Part shown: positions 1-8,695 of the stretch, piece by piece
Position numbering within the stretch: the first letter of the stretch is position 1
Layout of the letters: each line of letters opens with the position of its first letter
Origin: Deltaproteobacteria bacterium
Lineage (GTDB): Bacteria; Myxococcota; B64-G9
Length of the DNA stretch: 64,000 nt
NCBI GenBank assembly: GCA_019314375.1
Contig: JAFCZJ010000040.1
Span: 31,149 to 95,148, forward strand
Direction: 5' to 3'
Notes under the pieces: generated by a model
Databases searched by the model: none
Seen by the model: the letters and a program-made list of their open reading frames with translations, nothing else
What the model was told of the DNA's origin: nothing
Made by a program: the position numbers and the translations under genes

Positions 1-51
1 CATACGCGCCATGCCAAGCTTTGGCCTTGCAAATCCACGAGGAGGCCTGAA

Positions 52-1257
52 ATGATCCGCTGCAAACATACTGCACTCTTCTTGACGCTCGTTTTGATTC
101 TTGGTGCCAGCCTTACCGCCTGCAGCAAGTGGCACGAAAAGTACGGCATCCGCAAAGCGAATGAACTCAACGATCCGGCCACGGCACCCAAGTTGGTTCG
201 CGCATTTGAGCGAGGAGACTGCAACGACGTCTATATGGCCAGCTACCATCTGCACAGCCTGGGTGCCAAACCCGCCGAGGCCTTGGACAGCCTGGTCAAA
301 CAGCTCAACGGCCCCTGCGGGTCGAGTATGCTTTACTACATCCCCATGGTTCTGGGCCGCCTGGGGGCCCCTGCCCTGCCGGCTTTGAAGGCCGCCATCC
401 AGCACGCCAAGCCGGAAAAACGCCTCTTGGCCATCAGCGGCCTGGGCGAGATGCGAGACCAGGCAGCAGAAGCCAGTCGCCTCCTGGCCGAAAAAATCCT
501 CTCCAAGGATCAGCTGGACCTGGACTGGAGCGTGCCCGGCGCAGCCCTGGATGCCCTGGGGAAGCTGGGCCCGGCGGGCCGTCAAGGAGAGCAAGCCGTC
601 CTCTCCATGCTTTTGGATGAAAGCTGGCGGAATCAAGCCCTCGACTGCCTGGTAAAAATCGGCGATCCATCGCCGCGGGCCCTGGAAACCCTGAAAGTCT
701 TGTCGCAAAACGCCGATAACGACAAATTCCGCGAGAAGGCCGTCAAGGCCTACAAAAAACTCCACATCAAGGCCTTGGCCCAGGGCAGCCAGGTTGCCGT
801 GGCCGGCGTAAACGACATGCCGGCCGCCAAAAAAATGGACAAGCCGGTGAGCGCCAAGAACGTCATCGTGGCCGTCTTCGACATCCAGGACAAATCCAAA
901 GCCACGACGGAAGAAGAACTGGACCAACTTACGCTTTTTCTGAGCAACCAGATGACCCGCGCCGCCGGCTACAAGGTGGTTCCCCATGCGCAACTGCAAC
1001 AGCGCCTCCGCCAGGAGAAAAAGGGAAGTTTCAAAAAATGCTACGATGAAGGCTGCCAAATCGAGCTGGGCAGGGCCTTGTCGGCCCAAAAATCCCTCTC
1101 CACCCAACTCATCAAAGTGGGCAAGCAATGCCAACTTGCCGCCACTCTTTTCGATTTGAAAAACGAGACCACCGACAAGGCAGCTTCCGTGAAGACCGAC
1201 TGCAGTGCGGACAAGCTCTTAGAGGCTGTCGAGGAACTGGCCAAGCAGTTCAATTGA
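52..1257 (+). CDS. HEAT-repeat lipoprotein with C-terminal TolB/CsgG-like domain
   Basis: The first 24 residues are a lipoprotein signal peptide ending in lipobox L-T-A-C, so the protein is probably lipid-anchored. Residues of about 40-245 form helical HEAT-like repeats (recurring LG..A...L and IGDPS units), which usually bind other proteins. The last 125 residues start with a beta-strand (VIVAVFDIQD) and contain LGRALSAQKSLSTQLI followed by spaced cysteines. This resembles the TolB/CsgG-type domain attached to lipoproteins in Myxococcota and recurs in the lipoprotein at 7749-8648. A strong GAGGAGG precedes the ATG. The function is unknown; the repeats suggest an envelope scaffold. Confidence 0.8.
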   Translation: MIRCKHTALFLTLVLILGASLTACSKWHEKYGIRKANELNDPATAPKLVRAFERGDCNDVYMASYHLHSLGAKPAEALDSLVKQLNGPCGSSMLYYIPMVLGRLGAPALPALKAAIQHAKPEKRLLAISGLGEMRDQAAEASRLLAEKILSKDQLDLDWSVPGAALDALGKLGPAGRQGEQAVLSMLLDESWRNQALDCLVKIGDPSPRALETLKVLSQNADNDKFREKAVKAYKKLHIKALAQGSQVAVAGVNDMPAAKKMDKPVSAKNVIVAVFDIQDKSKATTEEELDQLTLFLSNQMTRAAGYKVVPHAQLQQRLRQEKKGSFKKCYDEGCQIELGRALSAQKSLSTQLIKVGKQCQLAATLFDLKNETTDKAASVKTDCSADKLLEAVEELAKQFN

Positions 1258-1479
1258 TCCGCCTCATTTGTGCCTATCGCGCACGACTGTGACATGCCCG
1301 CCATGGTCCGGGCCGATGACGGCCTTTCCTCAAAGCTCAAGAATGCAGAAACTTCCAAGACTCCCCGAGGACAAGAATGCCTGGCACAGTCCTTGCTGTC
1401 CAATGACCAACAGATTTTGAAACTTGCCCGAAAGGCCTGATTTGTGGCAAAACTCGTTTATTCAACCAAGGAGAAAACC

Positions 1480-2031
1480 ATGAAAACCATCCTCGGCATG
1501 TCTTTGTTGGCAATCTTTTCCCTCGGCCTGATGGTCGCCTGTGGCGGCTCTTCGGGCCCCTCCTGCGAAGACGTCTGCAACAAGATGGTCGAATGCGAGC
1601 AGGATGACAACGTGACCGAATGCTTGAACCAATGCGCCATCTTCAAAGACGCCCTGCGGAGCGAGGTCTATGCCGAACTGGGCGACTGTTTCATGGAAAA
1701 CACCTGCGAAACGCTCAACGCAGAAGAAAATGGGGACATGTGTTTCGAGCAAGCCATGACCCTGGGCTCCACCACGGCCGGCGAGGCTCTGGTGGATGAC
1801 CTGTGCGTCAAGTACGTTGAATGCGACGAGACGGAAACACTGACCCAGGAAGACTGCGTCAGCCAAATGACAGCCGGAGGAGGAGAAGACGCCCTGGCAG
1901 CCATCGGCATGTTCAAAGACTCGGTGCTCGACTGCTTCGTCGGCTGCGTCAACGATCTGACCTGTGCGGAAACGATGGACGACAACAACATGGACGCTTG
2001 CTCGCAAGACTGTGGTCTCCTCTTGGACTGA
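1480..2031 (+). CDS. Cysteine-rich lipoprotein, array member 1
   Basis: I start this at the ATG preceded by AAGGAG at 1468-1473; an in-frame GTG at 1444 would put 12 residues before the signal peptide. The 183-residue product has a lipoprotein signal (hydrophobic core, then V-A-C-G-G) and one copy of a domain beginning CEDVCNKMVEC, with about 16 regularly spaced cysteines, MFKDSVLDC near the middle and a terminal C..DCG. The paired cysteines suggest disulphides in an exported protein. It is the first of four tandem genes and most resembles the second half of the next gene. I know no function for this family. Confidence 0.8.
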   Translation: MKTILGMSLLAIFSLGLMVACGGSSGPSCEDVCNKMVECEQDDNVTECLNQCAIFKDALRSEVYAELGDCFMENTCETLNAEENGDMCFEQAMTLGSTTAGEALVDDLCVKYVECDETETLTQEDCVSQMTAGGGEDALAAIGMFKDSVLDCFVGCVNDLTCAETMDDNNMDACSQDCGLLLD

Positions 2032-2051
2032 TGTCTGCGAAAGGAATCGAC

Positions 2052-3083
2052 ATGAAACGTTTCTTTATCCTGTCTCTCTTGGCTTTGTTTTCCCTTGGCC
2101 TGGCTGTCGCCTGCGGCGGTGGTTCGTCCGGACCGTCCTGCGAGGATGTCTGCACCAAGGTTAGCGAATGCGATTCCACCGAGGATTACAACGAATGCCT
2201 CAGCATGTGTGACATGTTCAAAGAAGTCATGCGGGACGAAGCCTATCAGGCCCTGGGCGATTGCACCATGGAACAAACCTGCGCCTTCATGGAAGAAAAC
2301 GGCGATTATTGCTTCGAAGCGGCCATGGCGGAAGGCTCACTGACCGCCGCCCGTTCACTCATCGAGCGGATATGCACCACAATGGCCGCATGCGACACGA
2401 CGGGCAACTACACCCAGCAACAATGCGTCGATGATATGACCAGCGGAGAAAACGACGACCTTGACTCCGCCATGAGCATATTCAAAGACTCGGTCTTGGA
2501 TTGCGTCGCCGACTGCGTTGAAAACGAGAGCTGCACAGACTTGGCCGAAGGCTCCGCCCAAGACTGCATGACAACTTGCGGCTTGGTCGTTTTCAGCAGC
2601 GATTTCTCGGGCCCCACCTGCGAGGACGTCTGCAACAAGATGGTCGAATGCGGGCTGGATACCGACATGACTGAATGCCTGAGCGGATGCGCCCCCTTCG
2701 AAGACTCCCTGCGGCCTGAGGTCTTTACCGAACTGGGTGACTGCTTCATGGAAAACACCTGCGAAACGCTCAACGCAGATGAAGACGGGGACATGTGTTT
2801 CAGACAAGCCATGACCCAAGGCTCCACCACGGCCGGCGCGGCTCTGGTGGATGACCTGTGCGTCAAATACGTTGAATGCGACGATTCGGGAACACTGACC
2901 CAGGAAGACTGCGTCAGCCAGTTTACAGCCGAACAAGAAGGCGCCATAGCCCAGATCGGCATGTTCAAAGACTCGGTGCTCGACTGCTTCGTCGACTGCA
3001 TCAACGGTCTGACCTGTGCGGAAGCGGCGGATGACAACAGCATGGACGCTTGCTCGCAAGACTGCGGTCTCTTCATAGACTGA
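2052..3083 (+). CDS. Two-domain cysteine-rich lipoprotein, fused array member 2
   Basis: The start is the ATG after GAAAGGAATCGAC, which gives signal peptide MKRFFILSLLALFSLGLAVAC; the reading frame is open further upstream, but that part overlaps the previous gene. The 343-residue product has two cysteine-rich domains. Domain 1 (about 28-180) resembles array member 3, including TGNYTQQQCVDDM. Domain 2 (about 188-343) resembles member 1, including TTAGAALVDDLCVKYVEC, and has no signal peptide of its own. The simplest history is tandem duplication of a two-gene unit followed by in-frame fusion of the inner copies. The junction lies near SSDFSGPTCEDVC. Confidence 0.8.
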   Translation: MKRFFILSLLALFSLGLAVACGGGSSGPSCEDVCTKVSECDSTEDYNECLSMCDMFKEVMRDEAYQALGDCTMEQTCAFMEENGDYCFEAAMAEGSLTAARSLIERICTTMAACDTTGNYTQQQCVDDMTSGENDDLDSAMSIFKDSVLDCVADCVENESCTDLAEGSAQDCMTTCGLVVFSSDFSGPTCEDVCNKMVECGLDTDMTECLSGCAPFEDSLRPEVFTELGDCFMENTCETLNADEDGDMCFRQAMTQGSTTAGAALVDDLCVKYVECDDSGTLTQEDCVSQFTAEQEGAIAQIGMFKDSVLDCFVDCINGLTCAEAADDNSMDACSQDCGLFID

Positions 3084-3103
3084 TGCAGACGAAAGGAATC
3101 GAC

Positions 3104-3670
3104 ATGAAACGTTTCTTCATCCTATCCCTCATGGCTTTGTTTTCCCTTGGTTTGACTGTCGCCTGCGGCGGCGGTTCGTCAGGCCCCTCCTGCGAGGATG
3201 TCTGCAGCAAGGTGAGCGAATGCGATCCCGCCGAGGATTACAACGAATGCCTCAGCATGTGTGACATGTTCAAAGACGTCCTGCGAGACGACGTCTATGA
3301 GACCCTGGGCGACTGCACCATGGAACAAACCTGCGCCTTCATGGAAGAAAACGGCGATTTCTGCTTCGAGGCGGCCATGGCCGAAGGGTCACTGCCCGCC
3401 GCCCGTTCACTCATCGAGCGCATGTGCGTGGCAATCGCCGCATGCGACACAACGGGCAACTACACGCAACAACAATGCGTCGATGAAATGACCGGGGTGG
3501 GCGAAGGCTCCGACGACCTGTACTACAGCATGAGCATGTTTAAAGACTCGGTCTTGGATTGCGTCGCCGACTGCATTGAGAATGAAAGCTGCGACGACCT
3601 GGCCAATGGCTCTGCGGAAGACTGCATGACAAATTGCGGCTTGGGCTTCGAGTCAAGCGACGACATCTAG
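3104..3670 (+). CDS. Cysteine-rich lipoprotein, array member 3
   Basis: The 188-residue lipoprotein starts MKRFFILSLMALFSLGLTVAC, nearly identical to the signal peptide of the preceding gene, and its leader (GAAAGGAATCGAC) is the same as well, so the two arose by recent duplication. It has one cysteine-rich domain with CEDVCSKVSEC, MEENGDFCFEAAMAEGS and FKDSVLDCVADC. It ends CGLGFESSDDI, close to where domain 1 of the fused gene runs into its linker. It is probably exported and lipid-anchored. Its biochemical role is not recognisable. Confidence 0.8.
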   Translation: MKRFFILSLMALFSLGLTVACGGGSSGPSCEDVCSKVSECDPAEDYNECLSMCDMFKDVLRDDVYETLGDCTMEQTCAFMEENGDFCFEAAMAEGSLPAARSLIERMCVAIAACDTTGNYTQQQCVDEMTGVGEGSDDLYYSMSMFKDSVLDCVADCIENESCDDLANGSAEDCMTNCGLGFESSDDI

Positions 3671-3697
3671 CCCAACCTGCTTAGAAGGAGAACAGAC

Positions 3698-4279
3698 ATG
3701 AAGACAATCATCAGCCTGTCTTTGATTGCCCTTCTTTCCCTGAGCCTGGCGGTCGCCTGTAGCAGCGGGTCCTCCGGCCCCTCTTGCGAAGACGTCTGCA
3801 ACAAAATGGTCGAATGCGACCCCTTGGAGAACTACACCGAATGCATCGGTAGTTGCGGCGAATTCGAAGACGTCATGCGGGACGGCGTCTACGAGGCCCT
3901 GGGCAACTGCTACATGGACAACACCTGCGTGTTCCTTGAAGCCAATGGCGAATACTGTCTTGAGGCGGCCATAGCCCAAGGCTCCCTGCCCGCGTCCCTG
4001 TCGCTCATCGAGCAAATATGCACCAAGTTCGTCTCTTGCGACACCGGTGCCTACACGCAGCAACAATGCATCGATGACATGACCGGTGCCGACGAAGGCA
4101 TCGACATGTACCACTACATGAGCATGTTTTCCGATTCGGTCCTGAACTGCGTTGGCACTTGCGTCGATGGAGAAGACTGCGGCGCTCTGGCGGACGATGG
4201 CCCGCTGATCTGCTTTGAAGAATGCGGCCTCGGCTTCATCGAAGGCAGCGACGACGAAACAGACAACCCAGGGCAGTAA
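3698..4279 (+). CDS. Cysteine-rich lipoprotein, array member 4
   Basis: The 193-residue lipoprotein has signal MKTIISLSLIALLSLSLAVAC and one cysteine-rich domain with CEDVCNKMVEC and YTQQQCIDDMTG. It is the most divergent of the array: GEYCLEAAIAQGS and FSDSVLNCVGTC replace the commoner forms, and the tail is acidic (SDDETDNPGQ). AGAAGGAG lies upstream. The 27-bp gap from member 3 suggests co-transcription of the whole array. Function is unknown; the spread of divergence suggests an older expansion plus the recent duplication that made members 2 and 3. Confidence 0.78.
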   Translation: MKTIISLSLIALLSLSLAVACSSGSSGPSCEDVCNKMVECDPLENYTECIGSCGEFEDVMRDGVYEALGNCYMDNTCVFLEANGEYCLEAAIAQGSLPASLSLIEQICTKFVSCDTGAYTQQQCIDDMTGADEGIDMYHYMSMFSDSVLNCVGTCVDGEDCGALADDGPLICFEECGLGFIEGSDDETDNPGQ

Positions 4280-4297
4280 GCCCCTCCTGACTCGACC

Positions 4298-4576
4298 TCA
4301 AGCCGCCGTCAGATCCCGCCGAGGTCGGCCCTTCTCGTAATTGCATTCACAGACCAGCCGACCCTTCTCCGACCAAAAGCACCAGCGCCCCACCCTCATG
4401 CCAAAAACATAGTCGCCCTCGGAACGCCTACGGCCCAATTCGTCGTATATTGTCCAACGACCGTGCATGTGACCGTCAACCAGAACGCCCTGCTGCCATG
4501 GCCTGCCATCGCCATAACGCAAAGCCTGGCGCCCCTGCTTCATACGACTCAAATGCCTCGCATTGACCATCGCCAT
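4298..4576 (-). CDS. Small MORN-like (YwqK-type) repeat protein
   Basis: The 92-residue protein contains about three short repeats of the G-x-W-x-x-Y/W type (HGRWTIYDELGRR, VGRWCFWSEKGRL), the MORN_2 pattern found in YwqK-like proteins. There is no signal peptide. GAGGAG sits about 8 bases before the ATG. It converges on the cysteine-rich array and ends 18 bp from it, so it is probably transcribed alone. The C-terminus is basic (KGRPRRDL). YwqK-type proteins have been called antitoxins by association, but no toxin gene is adjacent, so I assign no function. Confidence 0.6.
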   Translation of the reverse strand: MAMVNARHLSRMKQGRQALRYGDGRPWQQGVLVDGHMHGRWTIYDELGRRRSEGDYVFGMRVGRWCFWSEKGRLVCECNYEKGRPRRDLTAA

Positions 4577-4938
4577 CGCATGCTCCTCTTCAGAGAGGTT
4601 CGGCTCTCCTTATAAGCAAAACACATGCCTGCTGGTCGCCAAGCAGCTTGATGAACAAAACTTCAACAAAATTCATCAACTATAAAATGGACGACGCAAG
4701 CCCAATTCCAAAAAGCATCAAATTTTCATGACAGGGCTATGCGAAAATCCGTGACAAGTACCGACCCCATCCGGCCCACTGTGACAACATTGTCACAAAG
4801 CCTGGCTTCGCCTGCCTCAGTGGCCGAGTCCGGTTGATCCACAAGACACTGTAATTCCCGAACAAAACGCCTGTGCGAACCGATGGCATGCTCCTTGCTG
4901 TTCTGATGAGCAGATGAGCATTCAATCAGGAGGTAAGC
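4577..4938. other. Intergenic regulatory region between divergent genes
   Basis: This 362-bp stretch separates the small minus-strand gene from the outer-membrane gene on the plus strand. It is AT-richer than its surroundings around 4610-4740. It contains a near-perfect palindrome at 4780-4797 and a matching half-site (GTGACAA) at 4751. The downstream gene has the ribosome-binding site AGGAGG just before 4939. I see no convincing coding region. Confidence 0.5.
4780..4797. promoter_or_regulatory. Perfect inverted repeat, candidate operator
   Basis: TGTGACAA-CA-TTGTCACA is a perfect 8-bp inverted repeat with a 2-bp centre, about 140 bp upstream of the outer-membrane gene. A half-site GTGACAA occurs at 4751-4757. 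It resembles a dimeric repressor or activator site. It is not a standard CRP site, because the TGTGA and TCACA arms are 8 bases apart rather than 6. Confidence 0.45.
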
Positions 4939-5565
4939 ATGACGACGTCACTTCGTAACTTGGGTCTTTTTGTTTGCTTGAGTCTTTTGGCCATGCCCGC
5001 AACGGTCCACGCCGACAATTCAGAGGCGACGACCGAGGTGGCCGCCAAACGCGGCATGCCCAACTTTTACCTGGCACACAACCTGACCTTCGCACCCAGC
5101 CCCTTGGCGCTTCACAACGACGGCTACGGGGAATGCGGCCAGCGTCTGGGCGATGCCGTCGGCATGGAGCTCAACTTCGACTATCGCATCTGGTACTTTT
5201 TTCTGGGCAGCCACATCGCCATCTCCGGCGATATTTGGACCATGCGCGAATACGCCCTGCGGGTCGGCGGCATGCTGCCTTTGGGCGAACGCTTCTCTTT
5301 GGTCGGGGCCGCCTGGCTGGGCACGTCCCATATCGAGACGACCTCTCTTGACTGGGACAGCGATTATGCCTACGACACAGATAGAGAGGAAGCGGGGCTT
5401 TTGCTGGGTGCCTCCATCGGCGCGCGCTTCATGGTGGCCCGCTGGTTTGGTCTGACAGCCGACCTGAGTCTGTCTACCGCAATCTGGACAGACAACGACT
5501 CCAGCGACCCCGAGCTCCAGATCAACCGCCTTCAAGCCCACACCGGCGTGCTCTTCGCTTGGTAA
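4939..5565 (+). CDS. Probable outer-membrane beta-barrel protein
   Basis: Residues 1-25 are a signal peptide ending A-T-V-H-A. The rest of the 208-residue protein has alternating hydrophobic/polar strands rich in Gly, Trp and Tyr (FRIWYFFLGSHIAISG-like strands, then LLGASIGARFMVARWFG) and ends in an aromatic residue (LFAW), as barrel proteins do. That pattern and the length fit an eight-strand OmpA/OmpW-sized barrel. AGGAGG precedes the ATG. A palindromic candidate operator lies upstream. The substrate or function is not identifiable. Confidence 0.65.
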   Translation: MTTSLRNLGLFVCLSLLAMPATVHADNSEATTEVAAKRGMPNFYLAHNLTFAPSPLALHNDGYGECGQRLGDAVGMELNFDYRIWYFFLGSHIAISGDIWTMREYALRVGGMLPLGERFSLVGAAWLGTSHIETTSLDWDSDYAYDTDREEAGLLLGASIGARFMVARWFGLTADLSLSTAIWTDNDSSDPELQINRLQAHTGVLFAW

Positions 5566-5611
5566 GAACCCCCCTCTGTTCATATGAACCGGTCGAGGCT
5601 ATACTCGACCC

Positions 5612-6772
5612 ATGCGGTACATCCTCCTTTCGGCCCTCATCCTGACTCTCTGCGGGTTTTCGATCGCCTGTGAGAAGGAAGCACCCTCGGGACCTGGTGC
5701 CATGGAGCCCATCCGACCCAGGGGCCGGGTCCACGACAAAAACGCCCTGGCTCAGGTTCAACTGCCCTCCTGGCCTCCCTTGGGCAGCGCCGGCGTGGAT
5801 CTGGCCAAGCTGCCTCGATCTTATCGCAGGGGCATGGCGCTTCTGGCCGCTGATCCGGACAACCTGGCCATGGCCGAGGCGGCGCAACATCACGCCCTGG
5901 CGCTGCTCAAAATTCCCGCGGACCGCTCCCTGGGGCATGTGCTGCATGGCCGGCTCCAACTCGTCTTGGGCCGCAAGCCGGACGGACAGATCTTGGACGG
6001 CAACCTGGCGATTGCAGTGCAGGACTTCCGCTCAGCCCTGGAGACAGATCCAAAATGTTACGAGGCCATCTTCTATCAGGCCGATCTTGCTCTCAAAGCC
6101 AAGCACATGGCCAAATACGACGCCCTGGTCAAAATGGCCCGTGCCCTTCGGCCCGACTCGCCGGAAACCCGCTGGCTTGCCTTGCGACAAAAATCACGCC
6201 TCATCTCGTGGACCGACTGGCTCCAGGAAGCCGAAACCCTCCTCGCGGATGCCCAGCACCCGGATTTACTACGACAAACTTACAGCCTGGTGGCCCAGAA
6301 CTACCGACTGCGCGACAACACGTCCAAAGCCTTGGCCATTCACCAGGCCATGGTGGACCGCCTGCCCGAGGATCCAAGGGCCATCACCCTTTTCATCGAG
6401 TGCTTACTTACTGAGCGCATGCCAGGCCAGGCATTGAAATTGACAGAGCCGCTCGAGCGACTCAGACCCGGACCGACCACAGTCCGACTCAAAGCCAAAA
6501 TTTTGTGCAACGTGGGCAACCAATTGCTGGGCAGCAAAGCCAATCCGAAAGAAGTCGAGGCCTGGTATCGCAGGGCCATCAAGCTGGAACCAGAGCAGGC
6601 CGAGGCCTGGCTGGGGCTTGCCCTGGCCTTACACATGAAGGCCAAAGAGAGCGAATCGGAACAAGACCAAGCCCGGGCCTTCCAGGCTGCCAGCAAAGCC
6701 AAGCAGCTGGATCCCGGCAACCGTCAAGCACGCTTGATATACGAAGAACTCTTCTACGCTCGGCACCAATAA
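5612..6772 (+). CDS. TPR-repeat lipoprotein
   Basis: The product has a lipoprotein signal (lipobox S-I-A-C at about residue 20). It then has a low-complexity stretch and tetratricopeptide repeats over most of residues 90-385: LETDPKCYEAIFYQADLALK, IKLEPEQAEAWLGLALALH and KQLDPGNRQARLIYEEL show the usual W/L-G-Y-A-P spacing. TPR lipoproteins commonly scaffold envelope complexes. It lies 46 bp downstream of the outer-membrane gene on the same strand and may share its transcript. The ribosome-binding site is weak. No catalytic motif is present. Confidence 0.78.
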   Translation: MRYILLSALILTLCGFSIACEKEAPSGPGAMEPIRPRGRVHDKNALAQVQLPSWPPLGSAGVDLAKLPRSYRRGMALLAADPDNLAMAEAAQHHALALLKIPADRSLGHVLHGRLQLVLGRKPDGQILDGNLAIAVQDFRSALETDPKCYEAIFYQADLALKAKHMAKYDALVKMARALRPDSPETRWLALRQKSRLISWTDWLQEAETLLADAQHPDLLRQTYSLVAQNYRLRDNTSKALAIHQAMVDRLPEDPRAITLFIECLLTERMPGQALKLTEPLERLRPGPTTVRLKAKILCNVGNQLLGSKANPKEVEAWYRRAIKLEPEQAEAWLGLALALHMKAKESESEQDQARAFQAASKAKQLDPGNRQARLIYEELFYARHQ

Positions 6773-6787
6773 AACCAGACGGTCCAT

Positions 6788-7747
6788 TCAAAGCAAAGCA
6801 CGAACCACGGGCAAGATGCTGCCGGAAAAACTTACAGGCGTCCCCTCGAAGTCATCGAACATGTAGTTAAGCTTCTCGAAGAAATGCGGTCTGGCCGAAT
6901 AGTCCAATTCCGCCGGTACGGGACCGAACTCCTCGATGGACAGGAAAGCATCCAAACTTTTCGGGCCGCCGGTCAGAATGCCGAGGGGCATGATGCCAAA
7001 ACGAAAGGCCCAATCGAAATACTTAAAAAGGCTGGCTTGGGATGGATAGGCTCGGATCAAGTCCCACTTGCTCGCCAGCTCCTGTGAAGTCAACTGGATA
7101 CGCATCCGCTGCCCTCGGTACAGGGGATGAAAGCGCATGGCCAGCGCATAAGTGTATTCATAGGCAGGCACATGAAAGAAGGGAATGGAAACACCGCTTT
7201 CCTCTTCCAAATCCCGCAAGGCCAGATAGGTAAAAAAGTGACAGAGATCGTGTTCGGGCTGTCCGCCCTGCCAGGCCAAGGTCAGCACGAAATCGGGTTT
7301 GAGATCCCGGACGACTTTGCTCACGGCCCGCCGCATGTCTTCAAACAGGGCACCCTCGCTCTCCCAAGTCCCCTGCCCCGAATGCAACCTGCTCATGGCT
7401 CGATAGATGGCCACCTCTGAAAAATCCAAGTTTCGAACTCGCTGGGGAGCGACGCCCAAAAGACCTGCCGCCTCCATGCCCTCCGCCTTGCGCAGCTCGC
7501 CGTAAGCCAAAGGTTCAAGCTCAGAATCAAAGTAACGCCCGTCTGAGTTGGTCAGCCAGGCAATCCCCAACTCGCCGCCAATCCGCTGCAACAAACCTGA
7601 CTGCGTGACCTCGTCATCGTGGTGGGCCAGGACGCAAAGCGGTCTCTTGAAATTCGCCTTAGCAAGGAAAGCCCGTCCATTCTCTAACCCTCGTCGATGA
7701 TTGCGCGCAAACATGCCCAGCCCTCCGAATAATTCCGATCGCAGCAT
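6788..7747 (-). CDS. PIG-L/LmbE-family deacetylase
   Basis: The motif LAHHDDE near residue 42 is the metal-binding A-H-x-D-D-E signature of PIG-L/LmbE zinc deacetylases, which remove N-acetyl groups from GlcNAc-type sugars. A second cluster, EHDLCHFF near residue 165, provides the usual later His. The length (319 residues) fits. I place the start at 7747 because that ATG follows the stop of the upstream lipoprotein by one base (TGA-T-ATG), implying translational coupling; an in-frame ATG at 7786 would overlap that gene. There is no signal peptide, so it is probably cytoplasmic. The substrate is unknown. Confidence 0.78.
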   Translation of the reverse strand: MLRSELFGGLGMFARNHRRGLENGRAFLAKANFKRPLCVLAHHDDEVTQSGLLQRIGGELGIAWLTNSDGRYFDSELEPLAYGELRKAEGMEAAGLLGVAPQRVRNLDFSEVAIYRAMSRLHSGQGTWESEGALFEDMRRAVSKVVRDLKPDFVLTLAWQGGQPEHDLCHFFTYLALRDLEEESGVSIPFFHVPAYEYTYALAMRFHPLYRGQRMRIQLTSQELASKWDLIRAYPSQASLFKYFDWAFRFGIMPLGILTGGPKSLDAFLSIEEFGPVPAELDYSARPHFFEKLNYMFDDFEGTPVSFSGSILPVVRALL

Positions 7748-7748
7748 A

Positions 7749-8648
7749 TCAACGAAGCTTGTCCACCAGTGCCCGGCTGAGCCCATCCAACCCGGCCGGC
7801 AAGGCGTCCAGGCCGCAGGCTGTGTCCACCGTCACCGCGCCTTCGCTTGCCACTTTTGTCAAATCATAAACGGTGCCAACCAGCTTGCATGCGGAACCTG
7901 CCTGAATCAGTTGTACCCTCAACATTTTCTGAGCAGCAAGGGCTCGACCCAGCTCGATCTGGGACTCCGATTCCACAGCCTGACTGAAGCTCTCCCTCTG
8001 CTTTTCCGCAATGGCGGCCTTGAGTCTGGCCTGCGGCGTCACATTAAAACGACCCGTCTCGGTCAACTTGGCCGACAAGTACTCGGTGAGTTGCTCGACA
8101 TCGGTGGTCCGCAGCATGCCCTCAGGTGTCCGCAACTCGAAAACGACGATGACGATGCGATGTTCACCCGTCACCTCGGGGCTGGGCCGCAACCTGGACA
8201 AAGCCTCGCGAAGCTGGCTGCCCAAAGTTTCCAAAGCCTCTTGATGATCCGCGATGATTCCGCCCAAAACCTTGCAGCCGGCAGGCAATCGCTTGCCCTC
8301 GCCAACTTTTGTACCTACTGGACAAGCCCTGACCTCGGCCCTCAGCGTGAGCTGGGTGTCCGCCGGCCGACGGTGAACAACAGCCACATAGCGCCTGAAC
8401 AAAGTGGCGTCCTGACCGTTTACGTAACCATAGAGATAGTTGATGTCCACCCATCGGGTCTTCAGCACACCGGAAGGCTCATCCATGTCCGCCGTCTCTT
8501 GCCCCAAAGCGGAAAGCTCCCGCTCCAGAACCTCAAGCGCCAAAAATGCCGGCCCATCAAAGCGCACGGGCTTCTGCGCATGCACGCAGCCAACGGCCAA
8601 AACCGCCACCAAGCCCCAGCAAGCAAAACAAACCAACAAATTTCGCAT
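7749..8648 (-). CDS. Lipoprotein with TolB/CsgG-like domain
   Basis: Starting at the ATG preceded by GGGAG, the 299-residue product has a lipoprotein signal with lipobox A-V-G-C at residue 21. The C-terminal half repeats the domain seen at the end of the protein at 52-1257: IVIVVFELRTPEG, then LGRALAAQKMLRVQLIQAG and C...VGTVYDL. The shared core suggests a paralogous domain whose N-terminal partner was exchanged. It is the first gene of a two-gene operon with the PIG-L deacetylase. Function is unknown. Confidence 0.75.
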   Translation of the reverse strand: MRNLLVCFACWGLVAVLAVGCVHAQKPVRFDGPAFLALEVLERELSALGQETADMDEPSGVLKTRWVDINYLYGYVNGQDATLFRRYVAVVHRRPADTQLTLRAEVRACPVGTKVGEGKRLPAGCKVLGGIIADHQEALETLGSQLREALSRLRPSPEVTGEHRIVIVVFELRTPEGMLRTTDVEQLTEYLSAKLTETGRFNVTPQARLKAAIAEKQRESFSQAVESESQIELGRALAAQKMLRVQLIQAGSACKLVGTVYDLTKVASEGAVTVDTACGLDALPAGLDGLSRALVDKLR

Positions 8649-8695
8649 CTCGTCTCCCATCAATAAGTACAAACTCAGCCCTTAGTGCTGCATGA

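Noticed and set aside
1258..1443. Possible small gene between the HEAT lipoprotein and the cysteine-rich array
   Set aside because: No ribosome-binding site with a plausible start; the sequence looks like ordinary spacer.
4780..4797. CRP/FNR binding site
   Set aside because: The half-sites are separated by 8 rather than 6 bases for CRP, and the arms do not fit FNR.
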